Origin: Drosophila miranda
Lineage: Eukaryota; Arthropoda; Insecta; Diptera; Drosophilidae
Assembly: GCF_003369915.1 (NCBI RefSeq)
Contig: NC_046674.1
Span: 14,260,001 to 14,324,000 of the forward strand
Direction: 5' to 3'
Length of the DNA stretch: 64,000 nucleotides
The position numbers were made by a program, and so were the translations under genes. Positions 1-13,598 of this stretch are shown in pieces. The notes beneath the pieces were generated by a model. The model saw only the letters and a list, made by a program, of their open reading frames with translations. It was not told the origin of the DNA and ran no database searches. Numbering within the stretch: the stretch's first letter is position 1; every line of letters starts with the position of its first letter.

Positions 1-3000
1 TAAAAGCCAGAAAATCTCACCTTGAACGCCTCTGCAAGTGCAACATTTGCTTGCAAATTTATTTGCATAACTCAACCTCAACTCTCGCAAGACGCTGTGC
101 GGCAGCGTATAGAATAGAGTTTTCCGACTATGGGGATACCCACTACCACGCAGGTTTTTCAGAGAATTCTAACCAATAGGAGGTCTTGCGGAAGCTGGTC
201 TTTCCGAGACCTTTCTTCTGATTGGGCATTAACATAATGTCGAAGATTTATTGCCCAATTTATTATAGTTTCCAAGATCTAATCCTATTCAAAGTGTGGG
301 CCAGGGAATGGAGTATACCCTTTTATTCCACCATAACACTGGGTATAGAAATTCATAAAAATAATTATGCCAGCAGCAGCAGCAGCAACAAAAACAACAC
401 CAGTAACGAGTGAAACAGTTTAAATGACTTTCAGTCACGTCACGCCATAGCCCCCCCCCCCCCCCCCCCTCAGACCACAGCAGGTGTCGACGGGGAGTGG
501 GGGTTTCTTAGGGGTGAAGCAGGGGTTTTCCAGACTTTAACTTAAATATGCAAACTTTTCCCTCGCTTTCGCAACTTGTGATAAGGGTTTCCCCCACCCT
601 CTCCACCCTCAACTCCCGCTACCGCGCCGAAACCTAATTAGCAAAAATGTTGTGGAGCAATTAAAAGAGTCGCAGTTCTACTTCGGCTTTAATTTTGCTT
701 GCGTGTTTGTTTTTTCGGTGGCTGAGAAAAACAAAGCACCTATTTGTCACAGAGTATTTGTCGCAGTGCAGCTGTTGCTCTTTATGTACTCGTATATACT
801 ATATAGGTATTTTCAGATCACAAATGCCTAGAAGAATGTTGGAGGTTTCACTGCCTTCACAACAACCTGTAATGCTGACATCATTTTGGTCAAAATCCAC
901 CCCAAAAGAAAAAGGAGTTTCTGTTTAAGAAATCCCTTCATGATTGAACAACCCGCAAGCACTTCCGTCGTGTTGCCCCTCCCAGCGGAGAGCTCGGCTC
1001 AGCCAAGCGAGAGATTGACAAACTATATTTACGACTCCCTTCTGATGATCTCAGGCCCCCCCCCTGAAGGCAGGCCGATGACAATCAGACACGCAAGGGA
1101 ATTCGCCTCGCGTGCTCCTACGATGAAAAGCTTTTCACAAACTCAGTCGGAAAATAGAAGCACAAACAACTAAAGATATCGGGACTGAAAACTGACCTCA
1201 AACTTAATTACCAACTTAACCTTTTTGGCCGAAACAGCAAGAAACTGGGTGCAGCCCCGTCGTCCTGTGCCCTGTGACCTAATCCGCACTGAAGTGACCT
1301 ATAAAACGAACGGAAAAACTAAAGTTAACTGCGGGAAATGAGGCCATTTGAGGGACGAGACAGTTGTCCGTTACGTAAAATCATCGAAAAGAAAGGCAAA
1401 AGCCCCACTAGCGTTGGCCTGCTCAATGAACATTTGGTAGAGCTGTTGGCGCTTTCCGATGTTGAATTTGATGGGCTCATAAAATCCAGGATAATAAAAA
1501 GTTCCTAACGCACGCCCAGGCCCAGGGTGACTATTTTTGGAATTATGGCACCCAAAAAAAGCCACAAACGAATAAAACCCACACAAATGGCCAACAAAAG
1601 TGAAGGATGGAAGGGAATAAAAATTCATACATACGTATAAATCGAAAAGCTTGCAATATACTAAAAAACAATTTGCATATTCATTAAATATTGAACAAGG
1701 TACACGAGGCAGATATTCCGCCGTGAATAAATAACTATTTCGTGCTACACTCCTGCCCCTGGCTCTCTTCGACGCTTCTTAAGATCCAGACATAAACAAA
1801 TGTTTTCTATGGCGACCATTAAAAACCAGAGACACTGGCAGAGATAATCACACGACGATAGATATCGTACTGTGGTACCCTTCGGCTCTGAAGATCTTCC
1901 AGAGGCATCTGCCTGGGCCTATAACACGGCTAGAATTGGCCCTGGCACGCGTTTTCTTTTATTTTTGTTTATTATTCCCCCCCTTCCCCAGCTTTGTCCA
2001 CTTCTTCATTGGTTATGGTCACGTTTGGGCGTCTTATCGCTTAAATTACTTAACAAGTTTCGGAGAGCTGTGTCTCTGGCTTATGGCTGGAATATGCAAA
2101 TGCAATGGGCCTGGAAGTTGAACAACTGGTTGCCAGTTGCAGTTGCAGTTGCCGTCGCAGTGAAATAGAGAAACTTTGACTTTTTAACGAAAATAGATCT
2201 CAAGTTTTCAGATTTGAACACAAGTTTCTGAAACAAAATGATCAGAAATTAATTCATAAAAATACTCTTTAGTAAAGGCCCAAAAGTAAAGGCTTTATAG
2301 AATGTTTGATTTGTCATAGAATTTGTAAAACCATTAAAAATCCTCTTAATAGAACATCGTGTGTGTGAAATATGAATACCTTCGGGGCCGAGAAATGGAA
2401 ACTCGGTCAAAACTCCGCTGGGGTTCGGAAACCTCTCACAGCTTCCATCTCGCACCGCTCTTCTGCTCCGCCCTTCTCCTTCCCCTGAAACTCCATTTCA
2501 AAATAAATTTCGTTTTCAATGCATCACAACAACAAAAACTGAAAAAAACAAAAAGCATAAACCGGTTTTTTACAGTTAGAGAGGGAAATAAAAACACACA
2601 CACACAAACACACACACGAAAGGTATTTGTTTCTACCGAAAAAAAATAAGGTAGAAACCGAAAAGCCCGAGTGAAAAGTAGGTGACGTCAAGCACCGTTA
2701 GCCCTCCAAACTGGTGGTCGCTTCTTCTTCTCCTTCTTCTTCTTGCGGTGCTGCTGCTGCTGCTGCGCTCTTCTTCTGCTTCTTCTTGACTGCTCTTCTG
2801 CACTCCTCTTACCCGTGTGCTGCTCGCATGCTTTTGTTTGCTGCGCTTCCCGTTCGAAATTCGTTGCGGACACCCGTCCGTGCGTGTACAAGAATTTTTG
2901 TTTTGTTTAGCGGCCACGCCCACGCCCATCAGATATTTAAATTTTACATAACGTGGGCAGGCCGACAGCGAGAGCGAAAAACGGAATACTGCCTGCGGGA

Positions 3001-4647
3001 ATACCCTTTAAAAATAAAAGAGTTTTCTCTGCAAACTTACACTGAAAATCGGAATACTCTGCAAAAGGGTATACAAATAAAGATAACAGACGCAGCCGCC
3101 GCCGCCGCCGCAGCCGCAGCCGCAGCGAGCGACAGGCGACGTCACACTTGCGTGGTCAGCTTTACGTGCATGGATTAGAGAGAGAGAGGGAGAGAGAGAG
3201 ACCGCAGGCGCAACAGGCACTGGCTTGGGCACTGTGGGGCTTAGACCATCGAAAAGGCATTTCATATATTGGGCAGAGGATGAAAAAAAAGGTTTATCCC
3301 AGCAATTGACGCCCAAAAAAATCATTTAGCACACTTTAGCAGCGAGCCCACTGTTCGGCTCGGTTCGGTTAGGCTCGGCTCGGTTTTGCTGACTGCGCAG
3401 TCAGCGTCCAGCGTCCAGCGTCCAGCGTCTAGCTTTTCTGCGCTGCTTAGGCGCATCCCTCCATAATTTGCATTCTCTCTTGCAGAGTTCGTGCTCTTTC
3501 TCTTTCGATCTCACTCATCCACATGTGTGTGTGTGTGTTGTATTAGTGGCCTCGTAATTGAGTTTAGGCTTCGTCCACTCTCGACGCTGGCCGAAAGCTG
3601 TTGTTGCTCTTCTTATTTTGCTGCATTTTAATTGAAATTTATGCAGCTACTTTTTAAGTGCCCCTCTCTTCAGAGCGTGGGAGAGGGAGTGTCGGAGAGA
3701 GAGAGAGAGCGAAAGAGCGCTGGCAGGAGGCTGCGGTTCAGCGGTTCTTTTGTCCATGCATTGAGTCTGGCTTTGCTTTGGCTTTGATTATTCCTCTCGT
3801 ACCCAGTACCGCTTGGGGTATGCCATTTTTTGTCATTTATGGAACAGTCGGAAGAATGCTTTAGCACCTTTTGTAGGTCCCTCCCCTCCGACTCCAAATA
3901 TAGCGTATCCTGTAGTCGTTATGCTTTCGTTTTGTGCATTGATTCGATATTGAAGGAACAGGAAATTAGATTCAGAATCGAGCGGAAGCCAGCCACTAGT
4001 TCCACATACAGTGTTTGGAGCTCACCCCCCCCCCCCCCCCCTCGCCCTCTCCCCTTTGATCGACAGGGCGGCATTCGATTTGTGTAGACAGATCCGCGAC
4101 TGGCCCTGCCAAAAAGCGTAAAAGAATGCTGTAAAGCGGAGATCTTTCGGACAAAATGATTATTATTCGCTTCCGGCTTCTGACGACGTTACACCTCGTT
4201 TCGGGCCGCCAGAACTGGTGGATCTTACACGTAATTTGTGTAATTTGAATTTAATTATATTGTTTCCTCTACGACATCTGATCATGCCATGCCAAAGGTC
4301 TCTTTTTGGGGAAATAATTAGGTAACATTTTGGGAACTAATAGTGATGTTTCCCCGCAGTTTGGCTTCAGTTTCTTGGCTTCAATCAAATTTGATTCACT
4401 TACAAAGCCTTTGATTTTTATAAGAACTATTCACTATTCACTATTATTATTCGGTCAATTGTTTGGCCAAATTGAAGGAATTTCCCCTCCCCCTCCCCAT
4501 GATGGCTCCCAATTGCGCTCAATCGACGTAGGGGTCAGGCCTAAATGCTTAGACTTGCACAACACTGGACCCTACACCACACTACTGTTTCTGTTTGGGG
4601 GTCAATTATAATTCATGTGAAGTGCAAGAGTTTAATTAAAGTGTTTT

Positions 4648-4683
4648 TGGATGGATGGATGGATGGATGGATGGCTGGCTGGC
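4648..4683. repeat. (TGGA)n / (TGGC)n microsatellite
   Basis: Seven tandem TGGA units pass directly into TGGC units. Simple repeat in non-coding DNA. Confidence 0.9.
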
Positions 4684-6689
4684 AATGAGGAAATTAGAAA
4701 GCCATCAACGGAGCCGTTTCAAATACCATTTCGGTACTTGGCCTGTCCAACTTTCTGCTGTGCTCTGCTGTAGAGTTTTAAGTACTTTTGATTGCGTTTC
4801 ACCCATTGTCATGGCTGTGTCGCTGCCTCGACTAACGTGATTCACGCAATTTTGTGGCTCGTAGAGACTCTGTCGGGGGCGTTCCATTAACCAAACCATT
4901 GTCATTGCTGCCGCTGCCGCTGTTGCGCGCAACTGGCATACAAATTTAAGTTGAACATTTTCTTACTCCCCCGCCCCCCCGTCACCCCCTTGAAGGCCCC
5001 TCCGGGGTCTGGGTCTCTGGGGTAATTGCCGTGCAATTTCGACTCCAACGATTCCAGGCACGATTGCTGATAAGAGCTGTTATGGCAGTTGTTAGTTTTA
5101 TCGTTTAACTAAGGGAAGCGATTAAAGATGATTTCAGTTTCAATTATCCAACAATCGACGCATGAACGTCACCCATGGACCCCATCTAAGCCCCAACTCT
5201 CGGCGATAGGAATCGATTGAATTATCACTAAAATCGAATCTCCTCAATTACAGATTGGAACACTTTTCGACCCCCAGCCATGGACTATAGCAGCATAAAG
5301 AAAAGAGTTTCACAGATTGAAATGGACTTATAAGATGTATAATTAAAGTAAGTTTAATCTTTTTTTTCTCTTTTTTTTGGGCGAACTTCAAACAAGTCAA
5401 ACCCGCAGCCGAGCCTTTAGCGGATCATAAAAGCTGATTGCCCCACTCCTCGCCTTTTTTCCCCCAAAAAAGATTCGCGGTCAAGGTTATTGAACCTGAA
5501 ACGCGGCTGAACTTTGTTTTGAATACTCATTCTTTATAATTTTTACGCATTTTATGGGCGAAAGGAATGCGACTTGCCTTGCGACATCATTAAATTATGT
5601 ATACGCACCGCGGACCCCTCCGAAAAAAAAACGGCACAGAAGCAGCATAAGAGGCACATGAATCAAACGAAATGAAATGAGAATATGTTATGCATGCCAA
5701 AAGCAGAAAGTCTTAAAGTCTATGTTTGGACCAGGGGATGCCCATTATTTTGAATTTATCTCAGAGTAAATGCTGAGAATTGTCGCATTTACGTATTCTT
5801 ATCGATTTAGGACGTTGTGATCCATTATTTTTGATTAGTTTTTGGTAAATATTATATTTTTAAGTATTTTTTATATTTTTTTAAGGGATTTTGTGGCAAT
5901 CTTTTAAGTATTTTTAGTATAGCTCTGAAATTTGTGTGGAAACAAATACCCGAAAGGGTATAATGATCCGATATTATCGGTTTCGAAAGTCTAGTTCTTA
6001 CAGCACAATATACCCCTGAACCTGCACGATTACAGGGTATCCACAGTCATAAAGTAAGTGAATGAAGAAGCGCGAATACCGAATACTGGAGACCATACAG
6101 GAGCCGCGACGAGACGAGACGAGACGAGTCCGAGTGGGGAGCGGTTCAATAACTGAATAACTGGAATGGGGCACAAATTGAATTACATTCAAAAGGGCGA
6201 CAATATGGCATATGATCGTATGACTCAGCCCAAAGACAAGGCATATGTATCTTATGGATATACATATATGTAGATGTGCCCATTCGATGGCTATTTAATC
6301 AAGCTAGAAGTTGAGTTCTTGGCCTGCCATTTGAAGTACTGGCGGCAGCCTCATTAGGGGCCTCTTTCTTGTCTTTTCGCTAACCTTTGGCTCTCCCACA
6401 CAATTGAAAACTTGTTTTTCAACAGCAACAACAACAACACTCAACGTACTCGCACTCGTATCTGTGACTGATTAACGTCATGCCTGAGATGCCAGTCGTT
6501 GATGTGGGAGCCGTGTATATTTCAACATTTGCATAAAACATCTATCTACCGAGCGCGTGTGTGTGCGTGAGTATCTGAGGGAGAAACTTGTCTTGTCGGT
6601 GGATTGTCTTGCATTTGCATTTCCACGAAAATATCCTCGTTCTCTATTCATGACTGAACTGATTGGATATCCTGCCGTACAACCCATTC

Positions 6690-6788
6690 CCCCGGCAGTG
6701 CCCCTGGTGTCACTCGCTACCCCCAGCAGTGCCCCTGGTGCCACTCGCTACCCCCCGGCAGTGCCCCTGATGCCACTCGCTACCCCCA
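6690..6788. repeat. 31-bp GC-rich minisatellite, three units
   Basis: Three consecutive copies of a unit of about 31 bp contain the core GGCAGTGCCCCTGGTG followed by a CACTCGCTAC-type half. Copies differ by one or two substitutions (GGTGTC, GGTGCC, GATGCC). The array is open in one frame, but flanking codon use gives no sign that it is coding. Confidence 0.85.
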
Positions 6789-7433
6789 ATCGCTAATTGG
6801 GCCACAACAAAACATTTGTCCATTTAATTAATAAGCCAAAAATGTTGGCAGCCATGGCAACGCCACTGGCAGGGGCGCGGAAACAGGCTCCACGCGGAGA
6901 GTTCTCTATCTTTCAATCAAGGGAGAGGAGGAGAGAATCCAGGAGATCCTTTAATTGTCACAGTACTATATTTTGTGCACTGCTTGCCCCTTTGGGACAC
7001 AGTCGCGTCTTGACACGTTCTTGCAACATTCATTCGACGCCTCGTTGCACTCTACATTTGCCAACCCAGTGAACCGCAGGTCGGTCGGTCGACGCTTCTC
7101 CTCTCCTCTCCTCTCGTCCCGTCTCTTTCTCTTTCATGGGTGTCCCAACAGGCCCGGCCAGGCATTGGGCTACTTTGGCTAATGACTTTATTGAATCGAC
7201 CAGAGGCATCATCCCCCGTCCCTCCGCTGACTTTTCGTGTGACTTTTGCCGCATCAAAGCGCAAAAATTAGTGCAAGCAAATTTGCTCGTAAATGAACGG
7301 GCCCCGCCCCAACCCAGCCCACCCCCCGCCCCCCTGCCTGCCTTGGCATCAGAGCCTGGTGGTAGTCCCTAGAAAATGGAATGGAAATCAGTGGAAGGAA
7401 CTATAGATTTTGCCCAGATTTTGATGGGGATCA

Positions 7434-7459
7434 GTGTGTGTGTGTGTGTGTGTGTGTGT
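7434..7459. repeat. (GT)n microsatellite
   Basis: About 13 uninterrupted GT units in non-coding sequence. Confidence 0.9.
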
Positions 7460-8144
7460 TGCAAGTTCCGGTGGCTTTTTCTCGTGGACATGGTAGCCAT
7501 CAAAAAGTGGAAGATGGTTAGATGGTTTGGGGGGCAGTAGCCGTGTAAAACGCAGCACATGTTATGTAAATAACGGCTCTTTGCTGTGCATCATAACGGT
7601 AAAGAGAGACAGAGAAAGAGAGAGAGAGAGAGAGAGGTCTGTTGATGGTTCTGGAGACGAAGAGGGAATGCAGACTGGGAACTAACTTTTGAGAGAGACA
7701 GAGACAGCGAATCCCCTCAGCCTGCCCCTCCCCCCACCCAAGAATGACCCCCTTTAATGACAATGTCTCATGACACACATATGACATGCAGGAAAAAAGG
7801 AAAAACGGATAAAGGAGGGGGTGGTGGTGGTGGGTGGTGGTTGGTTGGGCTCTTTAGGGCGTTGGCAGTTTGATTGTTGTTTGCACAACTTGTCGTCGTA
7901 GCAGTTGCCGCATGTTGCACGGTGGCCTGTCACAGCCCAAAGATAAATACCAACTGCAAACTCGAGAGAAAAAAAAACAACCTACTGTGGCGAGGGGGAG
8001 GGGGAGGCTACAGATAGACCCCTATAGATTGGGTCTAGGGCTTTTGTCGGGCACAAACTTTCACCAAAACTTTCGTGTAAAGAAGATGCAACAAAGTAAA
8101 AGTTTTCCACAATTTCCGTTGAATTGTGAAAAGAGCTGCAGCCA

Positions 8145-8165
8145 CCACACACACACACACACACA
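8145..8165. repeat. (CA)n microsatellite
   Basis: About 10 uninterrupted CA units. Confidence 0.85.
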
Positions 8166-10188
8166 GAAGCGAGGGAGAAATAGGGAAGAGACAGAGACAG
8201 ACAGGGAAATGTGTTAACCACAAATCAAACAAGAACAACAATTATAAAAGCAGCAGCAGCAGCAGATCTGAAAACAGTTGCAACTCCTTCATTTCCATCC
8301 ACAGCTCCAGCTTTCGTGTCTCCAGTGTCTCCCAGAAAGCCCATGTCTGACCCATTTCCATGGCTGTTTTCCCACTGTCAGCAACAGGCAGCAAAGACCA
8401 GAGACTAGACCCTAGACCCTTCCGGTGTCCCAGGGTCACCCACAGAGATATATCTTCAAGACTCTTTTCTTTGATAAGCAGTCCCTTCTGTAGAGAATCT
8501 GTAAATATACGTATTGCTTCAATCCAAGAGGTTCTGGAACGTATTTCTGTGTATTTTCTCTACAGAAACTGCGCCTTCCACAGAACTTGATGATCTATGG
8601 GCTCTTGTTGTGTCTTTCTCATTCAGATCTGATCTAAAGAGCGGAAGTTAGCGGAAGTTCTCGGCTGGCTGATAACTGTTCTGCTCTTGGCCACAAGAGT
8701 CCAAATTGGATGGCCAAGATTTCATTGGAACACATTTTGAGAGCGGAAGGAAGTCAACGACTGTTAAAGATACGAATATTCAGAGGGAGAAGAGCGGAGC
8801 GGAAAGCGGGCAGTCCACCAATGAGTGCAGAAGGAGACCCAAGAGGAGAACGGGCGTGCCCTGGAGGCCTCTTCAGCTGTGCGCATATACCCCACCCAGT
8901 GCCAAAAGAGCAGCATCCTTCAAGAACTCTGATCAATGTGGAGAGTGTCTTGAGCTGAAGGACTACTTCCAAGAAGGACAACTTCCCTAAACGGATTACA
9001 ACTGAAATAAGTTTAGCAGCCTGCTCCAGCACTCAATTGGGAAAAGTTCTGCCTCAAGTCCGGGCTCTGGGCCCCAAGCGTGTGGCGTTCAAGGGAAATT
9101 GCATTTTCCAGTGCTCCGCCAAGGCAACGCCAGTGGCTCTGGCTGTTGTTGTTCCATGCCGCACTTTGCCATGGCAACAAGTGCAACCAACAGCCAACGG
9201 CCAAAACAGAACGGTGCTCGGCTCCTCGGGTTGCCAACCAAACAAACAGAAATCAAACAATAAACCGAAAATCAATAACCCCCCCCACGACTAAGGGAAA
9301 AGTGGGCGGCCGCGACACGTTTTGCCATTCGAGCCGACAAATTGAAGGGAATTTCCTGTCTGGCAGGGCACTCGTTTCCCCCCAAAACCCCCCGCCCCCA
9401 CACCAGAGCCGAGCCGGTGACCCAATTTCCGCGGAAAAGCGACTTTTCATTAGTCCGAAGCGGTTTTTTGTTGTTGTATTTGGGTTTCGGTTCGAGTTCG
9501 AGATTTTTTTGCACAGCGACTGGTAGGGCACCTAATGGGGGTCTTTACGGACTGGACAGAGGCCTCAGACCTCAGACCTCAGACCCTAGAGGTTGTTAGC
9601 CTATCACCTCTCTCTCTCTCTGTGTCTCCCTCTCTCCTCTCGCTGTCTCTGCTTTGATCAACCTTAAATTACTTTATTTAGCGTGGCTTTCGTTTCCCCA
9701 GTTAATTGATTTGGCTTTTTGTTGGGGAAGGGAGAGAGGAGTGAGGAGAGAGGGGCTTTAAAATACGAATGGAGGCAGGGTTTGAGCTGAATTTAGGAGT
9801 TGTGTCAGAGATAAGTCGACTAAGTCGAGGCATTATTTATGGCAGCGAAGCACGAAGGACCGAAGGACTGAAGGACTGAGAGTTCAACGAATGACTCAAG
9901 GGGTAAGGCAGGCTATGGGGCAAGGGCTAGGAACGGATAAGAAAGTGTAACTAGGTCAAAAGAACGGCCAGCATTAGGGGTGCTCTTGTAATGATCGAAG
10001 ATGGAAAGTCTCGGAATGCATAGAAGCGTTAGGACAGCGAGGGACACCTCTCAATCACATCTTCTTTTGTGTCTTTTCTCTCCCCTATGACACTATGATT
10101 CATGGTTATCGCTTTGGGTTTTGTGGCCAGAAACCCACACGATGTGGCCTGCCCCACGACTTTGGACGGCCCGCTGAAAATTACACTT

Positions 10189-10244
10189 GGTGGCATGGCA
10201 TGGCGTGGCATGGCGTGGCGTGGCGTGGCAATGGCAATGGCATG
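10189..10244. repeat. GGCATGGCGT-type short tandem repeat
   Basis: Interleaved TGGCA and TGGCG pentamers cover about 55 bp, an imperfect pentanucleotide array. Confidence 0.8.
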
Positions 10245-12340
10245 GCTTCTCCGCAAAGGCATTGGCGTGTAAATCATATAAACATATGCACATCACCTCT
10301 GGAATCACGAGAGGAGCCTCTCTCTATAACTCACTGCCTCCTCCGCACTCCACTCTCCTCCACTCTCCACCTTCTGTGACCACCTACACACGATCGCTGA
10401 TGGGAGACGGCAGATGCCAGAGAGACAGGCAAACAGAAATTTATGCAAGTTGCAAATCGTGACACAATTGGCAAGAGTTCATTTCTCTGACTTTGACTCT
10501 TGGCCTGACTTTGGCTTTCGGTTGGGTTGGGGTTCGGGTTCGGGGTTAGCACCCATTTGTAAGAGCCACAACAATGTTGCAGCATGAGGTGGGAATAGAA
10601 TGGGATAGTTAGAAGGGATAACAAATGGAAACGAAAGGAGCGATGATGAAGGCTTAGGCACCAGTCCGATATTAGCCAGTAAACCACAGATTAAAGCCAC
10701 TTATAGCCACTCAGCCAGTGCCCATTGTAGCCCCTGAAACCACTGTAACCACTGTACCACATTGTCATCTACTTTCTTTCTTTATTTCGCTCTTATTTCT
10801 ATCGCTCTCCCGATCTGTAGCCACTATATCCTGCCATTTACCGCAATAAACCATGTATCATCGACTTTAAATAATTATTAATAAAATTAATAAGAACAAA
10901 GCGATTCTGGTGAAAAAGCTCAACAGATACCCTTTGCAGATCGGTGCTCCCCCAGCACCGCAGAACCACAGAAGCATTCTCCATTGCGAGAGATGTCGAA
11001 ATCTTGGCCAAGTCTCCACAGAACCGCCCCCCCTCCCCCCCTGCTCCCGCACAGAACGGTTCCACTCGACGAAGCGTAGTGGAGCATGGACTTGGAGCGG
11101 CTCCCGAGCGGCTTTCAAGAGTCAGAGAAGCAGAACCATCTGCAGCATTCGTTGGGTAATTTAAGATACTTATGCCCCCCCCCTACCCCCCCTGGCCTGA
11201 GCTTCTGGTTGTGCAGAGGGAGGGTATGATCATTTTGGTGCTGTGTTTGCTGATTTATAGATCAGATCATCTGAAAGTGTATCCGTTGTGGCGGCTTGCG
11301 AAAGTACGCGCTTTTCTTCTGGTTGCTGCCTGGTTTGTCCGTTTACCGTTAAGAGCAACAAACAGCGCCACCAGATGAGGCAACAAGCGACTCGTTTCGG
11401 CTTCGCGGCTAGATAGTGTCTCCAGTTTCTGGTTTCTAGTGTTTCAATGCCCTGCCGCCGGCGCGATCTCTCTCTCTGTCTCTCTGTCATTGAGGACTCT
11501 CCGCTTACTTCCATTTGATACGATACTTATGGCATAATGACTTGAGAAGGTTGTTTGTTAAGTTTATTAGCATGAAATGAACTTAGAAGGCTCTGGGCCG
11601 GGCAGTTGTGGAGTGGAATCGGGGTCACCAGGATTTGTAGGGGAATTGTATCCATTTTTACTCCCCCAGCCTCCTTTCCACTCTCGGCTGGCGCTCTCTT
11701 TGCAGTCTAGTTCTTTCGATGGCCTTTCCAGTCCATTAATTGCTGGCTGCTTTCCATAATTCCCAACTAGATCTCGTTTATACATCAAGTATACGCCCCA
11801 GTGGCAATTGGCTCTTGAATTCCCCAACAATTAGCCGAAAGATGCCAAAACTTGTCTCTAATTGCATTTATGTAAAAGGAAATCGGATTACAGCCCATCG
11901 ACAGCTCTGAGTGTCTGTGAGCCCACGCACACACCCACACACACACACCGAGAGCCGAGAGATATATTTTCTCTGCGTAAGCATTATTTCTCTTGTGTCT
12001 GTATGCAATTCAAGGTCGCCGACAAGTAGCTCTTTATGTATGAATGAGATCTAATTGTTCGTGATGTGAGGGGCCTCGGAGGTGGAGGTGGGCTGGTGGG
12101 TGGCTGGGCGGCTCGGAATGGGGCTGATTGTGGGGTAGATTTAAGATTGAGGGTGCTCTGCCAGAGACACATAAGATAATGCCTGTGAGAACATTTTGTA
12201 GAACGGCTTACGGCTTGGCCCCATTGCTGGAATGCACTTGACAATGACTTGAGGAATGTGGCTCAAAGTCATGCGGAGAGCACAAAACTGTATTTGCTAA
12301 CTATTCAATTTGTATCTCTGTATCTTTATCCTTTTTGCCT

Positions 12341-12402
12341 TCTTCCAGTTGGTTTGGATCTCACTTCGAATGTCTATCGATCGTTATGCTGTACAGTAAA
12401 AC
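12341..12402 (+). other. Possible 5' UTR acceptor and leader of the claudin-like gene
   Basis: A pyrimidine-rich run ending TTCTTCCAG at 12348 precedes the first coding ATG by 54 bp. This would place an upstream non-coding exon somewhere to the left. No donor could be paired with it with confidence. Confidence 0.4.
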
Positions 12403-13598
12403 ATGGCTAAGTCGACACTCTATGCTGCTGGTGTGACCTGTCTGGGCTTCGTTTGCTTCGCCTTGGCATCTGTGGCCATTGGGATACCCATCTGGGGTTA
12501 CTACGATAGTCCATCGGGTGAGTGTTGTCGGTTGCCCGCCTCCTGCCCCCCTGGTTCTAATTATATTTCCTTTCAACCCTGCAGGTGGCTATGACTTTGA
12601 TCGGGGATACTTTGGACCGTTTAAGGTCTGCAAGCAATTGACTTACAATCGCGAGAAGTGCGGCAACGATGTCTCCAAGTTTCGGCTAAGCAGTGAGTAT
12701 CGATCGCAAATATCCAACTGCTGTCATTAGTCATTGATTGGGCCACGATTTCCAACAGATGCCGTCTTTGTCAGCGGCCTGCTGGCCATCGGGAGCTCAG
12801 CCCTGCTGGGCATCTTCTGCATTCTGTCGGTCATTCAGCACGCGATGATCTCGTCCAGGGAGAAGGTGGTGATGCCCTACACAACGCTGGTGATAGTGAA
12901 GCTGATATTTTCGCTGCTGGGAGGTGGGTCGAGTCCCCTCTATGCCTAAGCAAATCTCTAATCTGTATCCCCCTTCCGTTAGGTGTACTGGCCATCATAG
13001 CCACTATTCTGTTTGCCCTGCAAATTGATGAACAGGAGCGTTTCGGTTTCAAGATATCGCGTGGCATATCCTTCTACATACAGGTGAGTGTTTGGCTGGA
13101 CATCCAACCTGTACCGTCTAATGCTCCTCGTTGCAGATCGTTGCCATCGTGCTGTCCATTGCCCTGTTCGTGGCCGCCCTGTACGATGTGATCTACTCGC
13201 GCAGCCCCGGCGGCGACCCCACCATGGGCCTGGATGCCGTCTCGCCGGCCAGCGCCACCACCTTCAACAATCCGGGCTTCAAGGAGCCGCGCAGCCGCAA
13301 CGGGGTCTCGGTGACGGATGCCTCGGGCAAGCCGTACAGCGGCATCAGGAACGGGGCCGGAACTGCGGGCAGTGTGGCCTCCATGAGCACCACGGTGACG
13401 AGCGTCTCGAACGGCTCCACCCTCGACTCGGTCACGCGATCGCCGCTGCGGTCGAGCCTCAAGAAGCCCCGACCGCGTCCCGATCCCACGCTGGGCATAC
13501 AGAATCCGGGATATTCGGGCTCTGGCAGCTCGCCGCCCATGCGGCGTAACGGCAGCGTGAAGAAGGTCCGCATTCAGACGCACAGCACCGAGGTGTAG
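12403..13598 (+). CDS. Claudin/PMP22/LHFPL-like four-transmembrane protein (5 coding exons)
   Basis: Coding exons read 12403-12517, 12585-12692, 12759-12923, 12983-13083 and 13137-13598, joined by four GT/AG introns of 51-67 bp in phases 1, 1, 1 and 0. They give a 316-residue protein. Four hydrophobic segments lie at about residues 7-31, 75-101, 112-142 and 158-187. The first extracellular loop carries G-P-F-K-V-C54 and C64, matching the G-L-W-x-x-C...C signature of the claudin/PMP22/LHFPL superfamily, with the LW pair replaced. A long Ser/Pro/Arg-rich cytoplasmic tail (about 190-316) ends in a basic segment and could be phosphorylated or bind scaffold proteins. Members of this superfamily act at cell junctions or as channel and adhesion accessory proteins in the plasma membrane; which role applies here is not visible. 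The start is the first ATG after a possible UTR acceptor at 12348. Exon structure is very well supported; the exact subfamily is inferred. Confidence 0.93.

Larger units (their letters stand above)
1..12348. other. Gene-poor region, non-coding as far as I can see
   Basis: No open reading frame here shows sustained Drosophila-like codon use, a recognisable domain or a convincing chain of splice sites. The content is A/T-rich spacer, poly-C runs (about 449-469 and 4026-4041), CA/GT and GA/CT microsatellites, and a 31-bp minisatellite near 6.69 kb. Part of it could be a 5' UTR intron of the claudin-like gene, because that gene's first coding exon is preceded by an acceptor-like site at 12347-12348. 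Confidence 0.6.

Noticed and set aside
8710..8990. Two overlapping open frames at 8.7-9.0 kb
   Set aside because: Different frames are equally open, codon use is random-like and no domain or splice signals support either.
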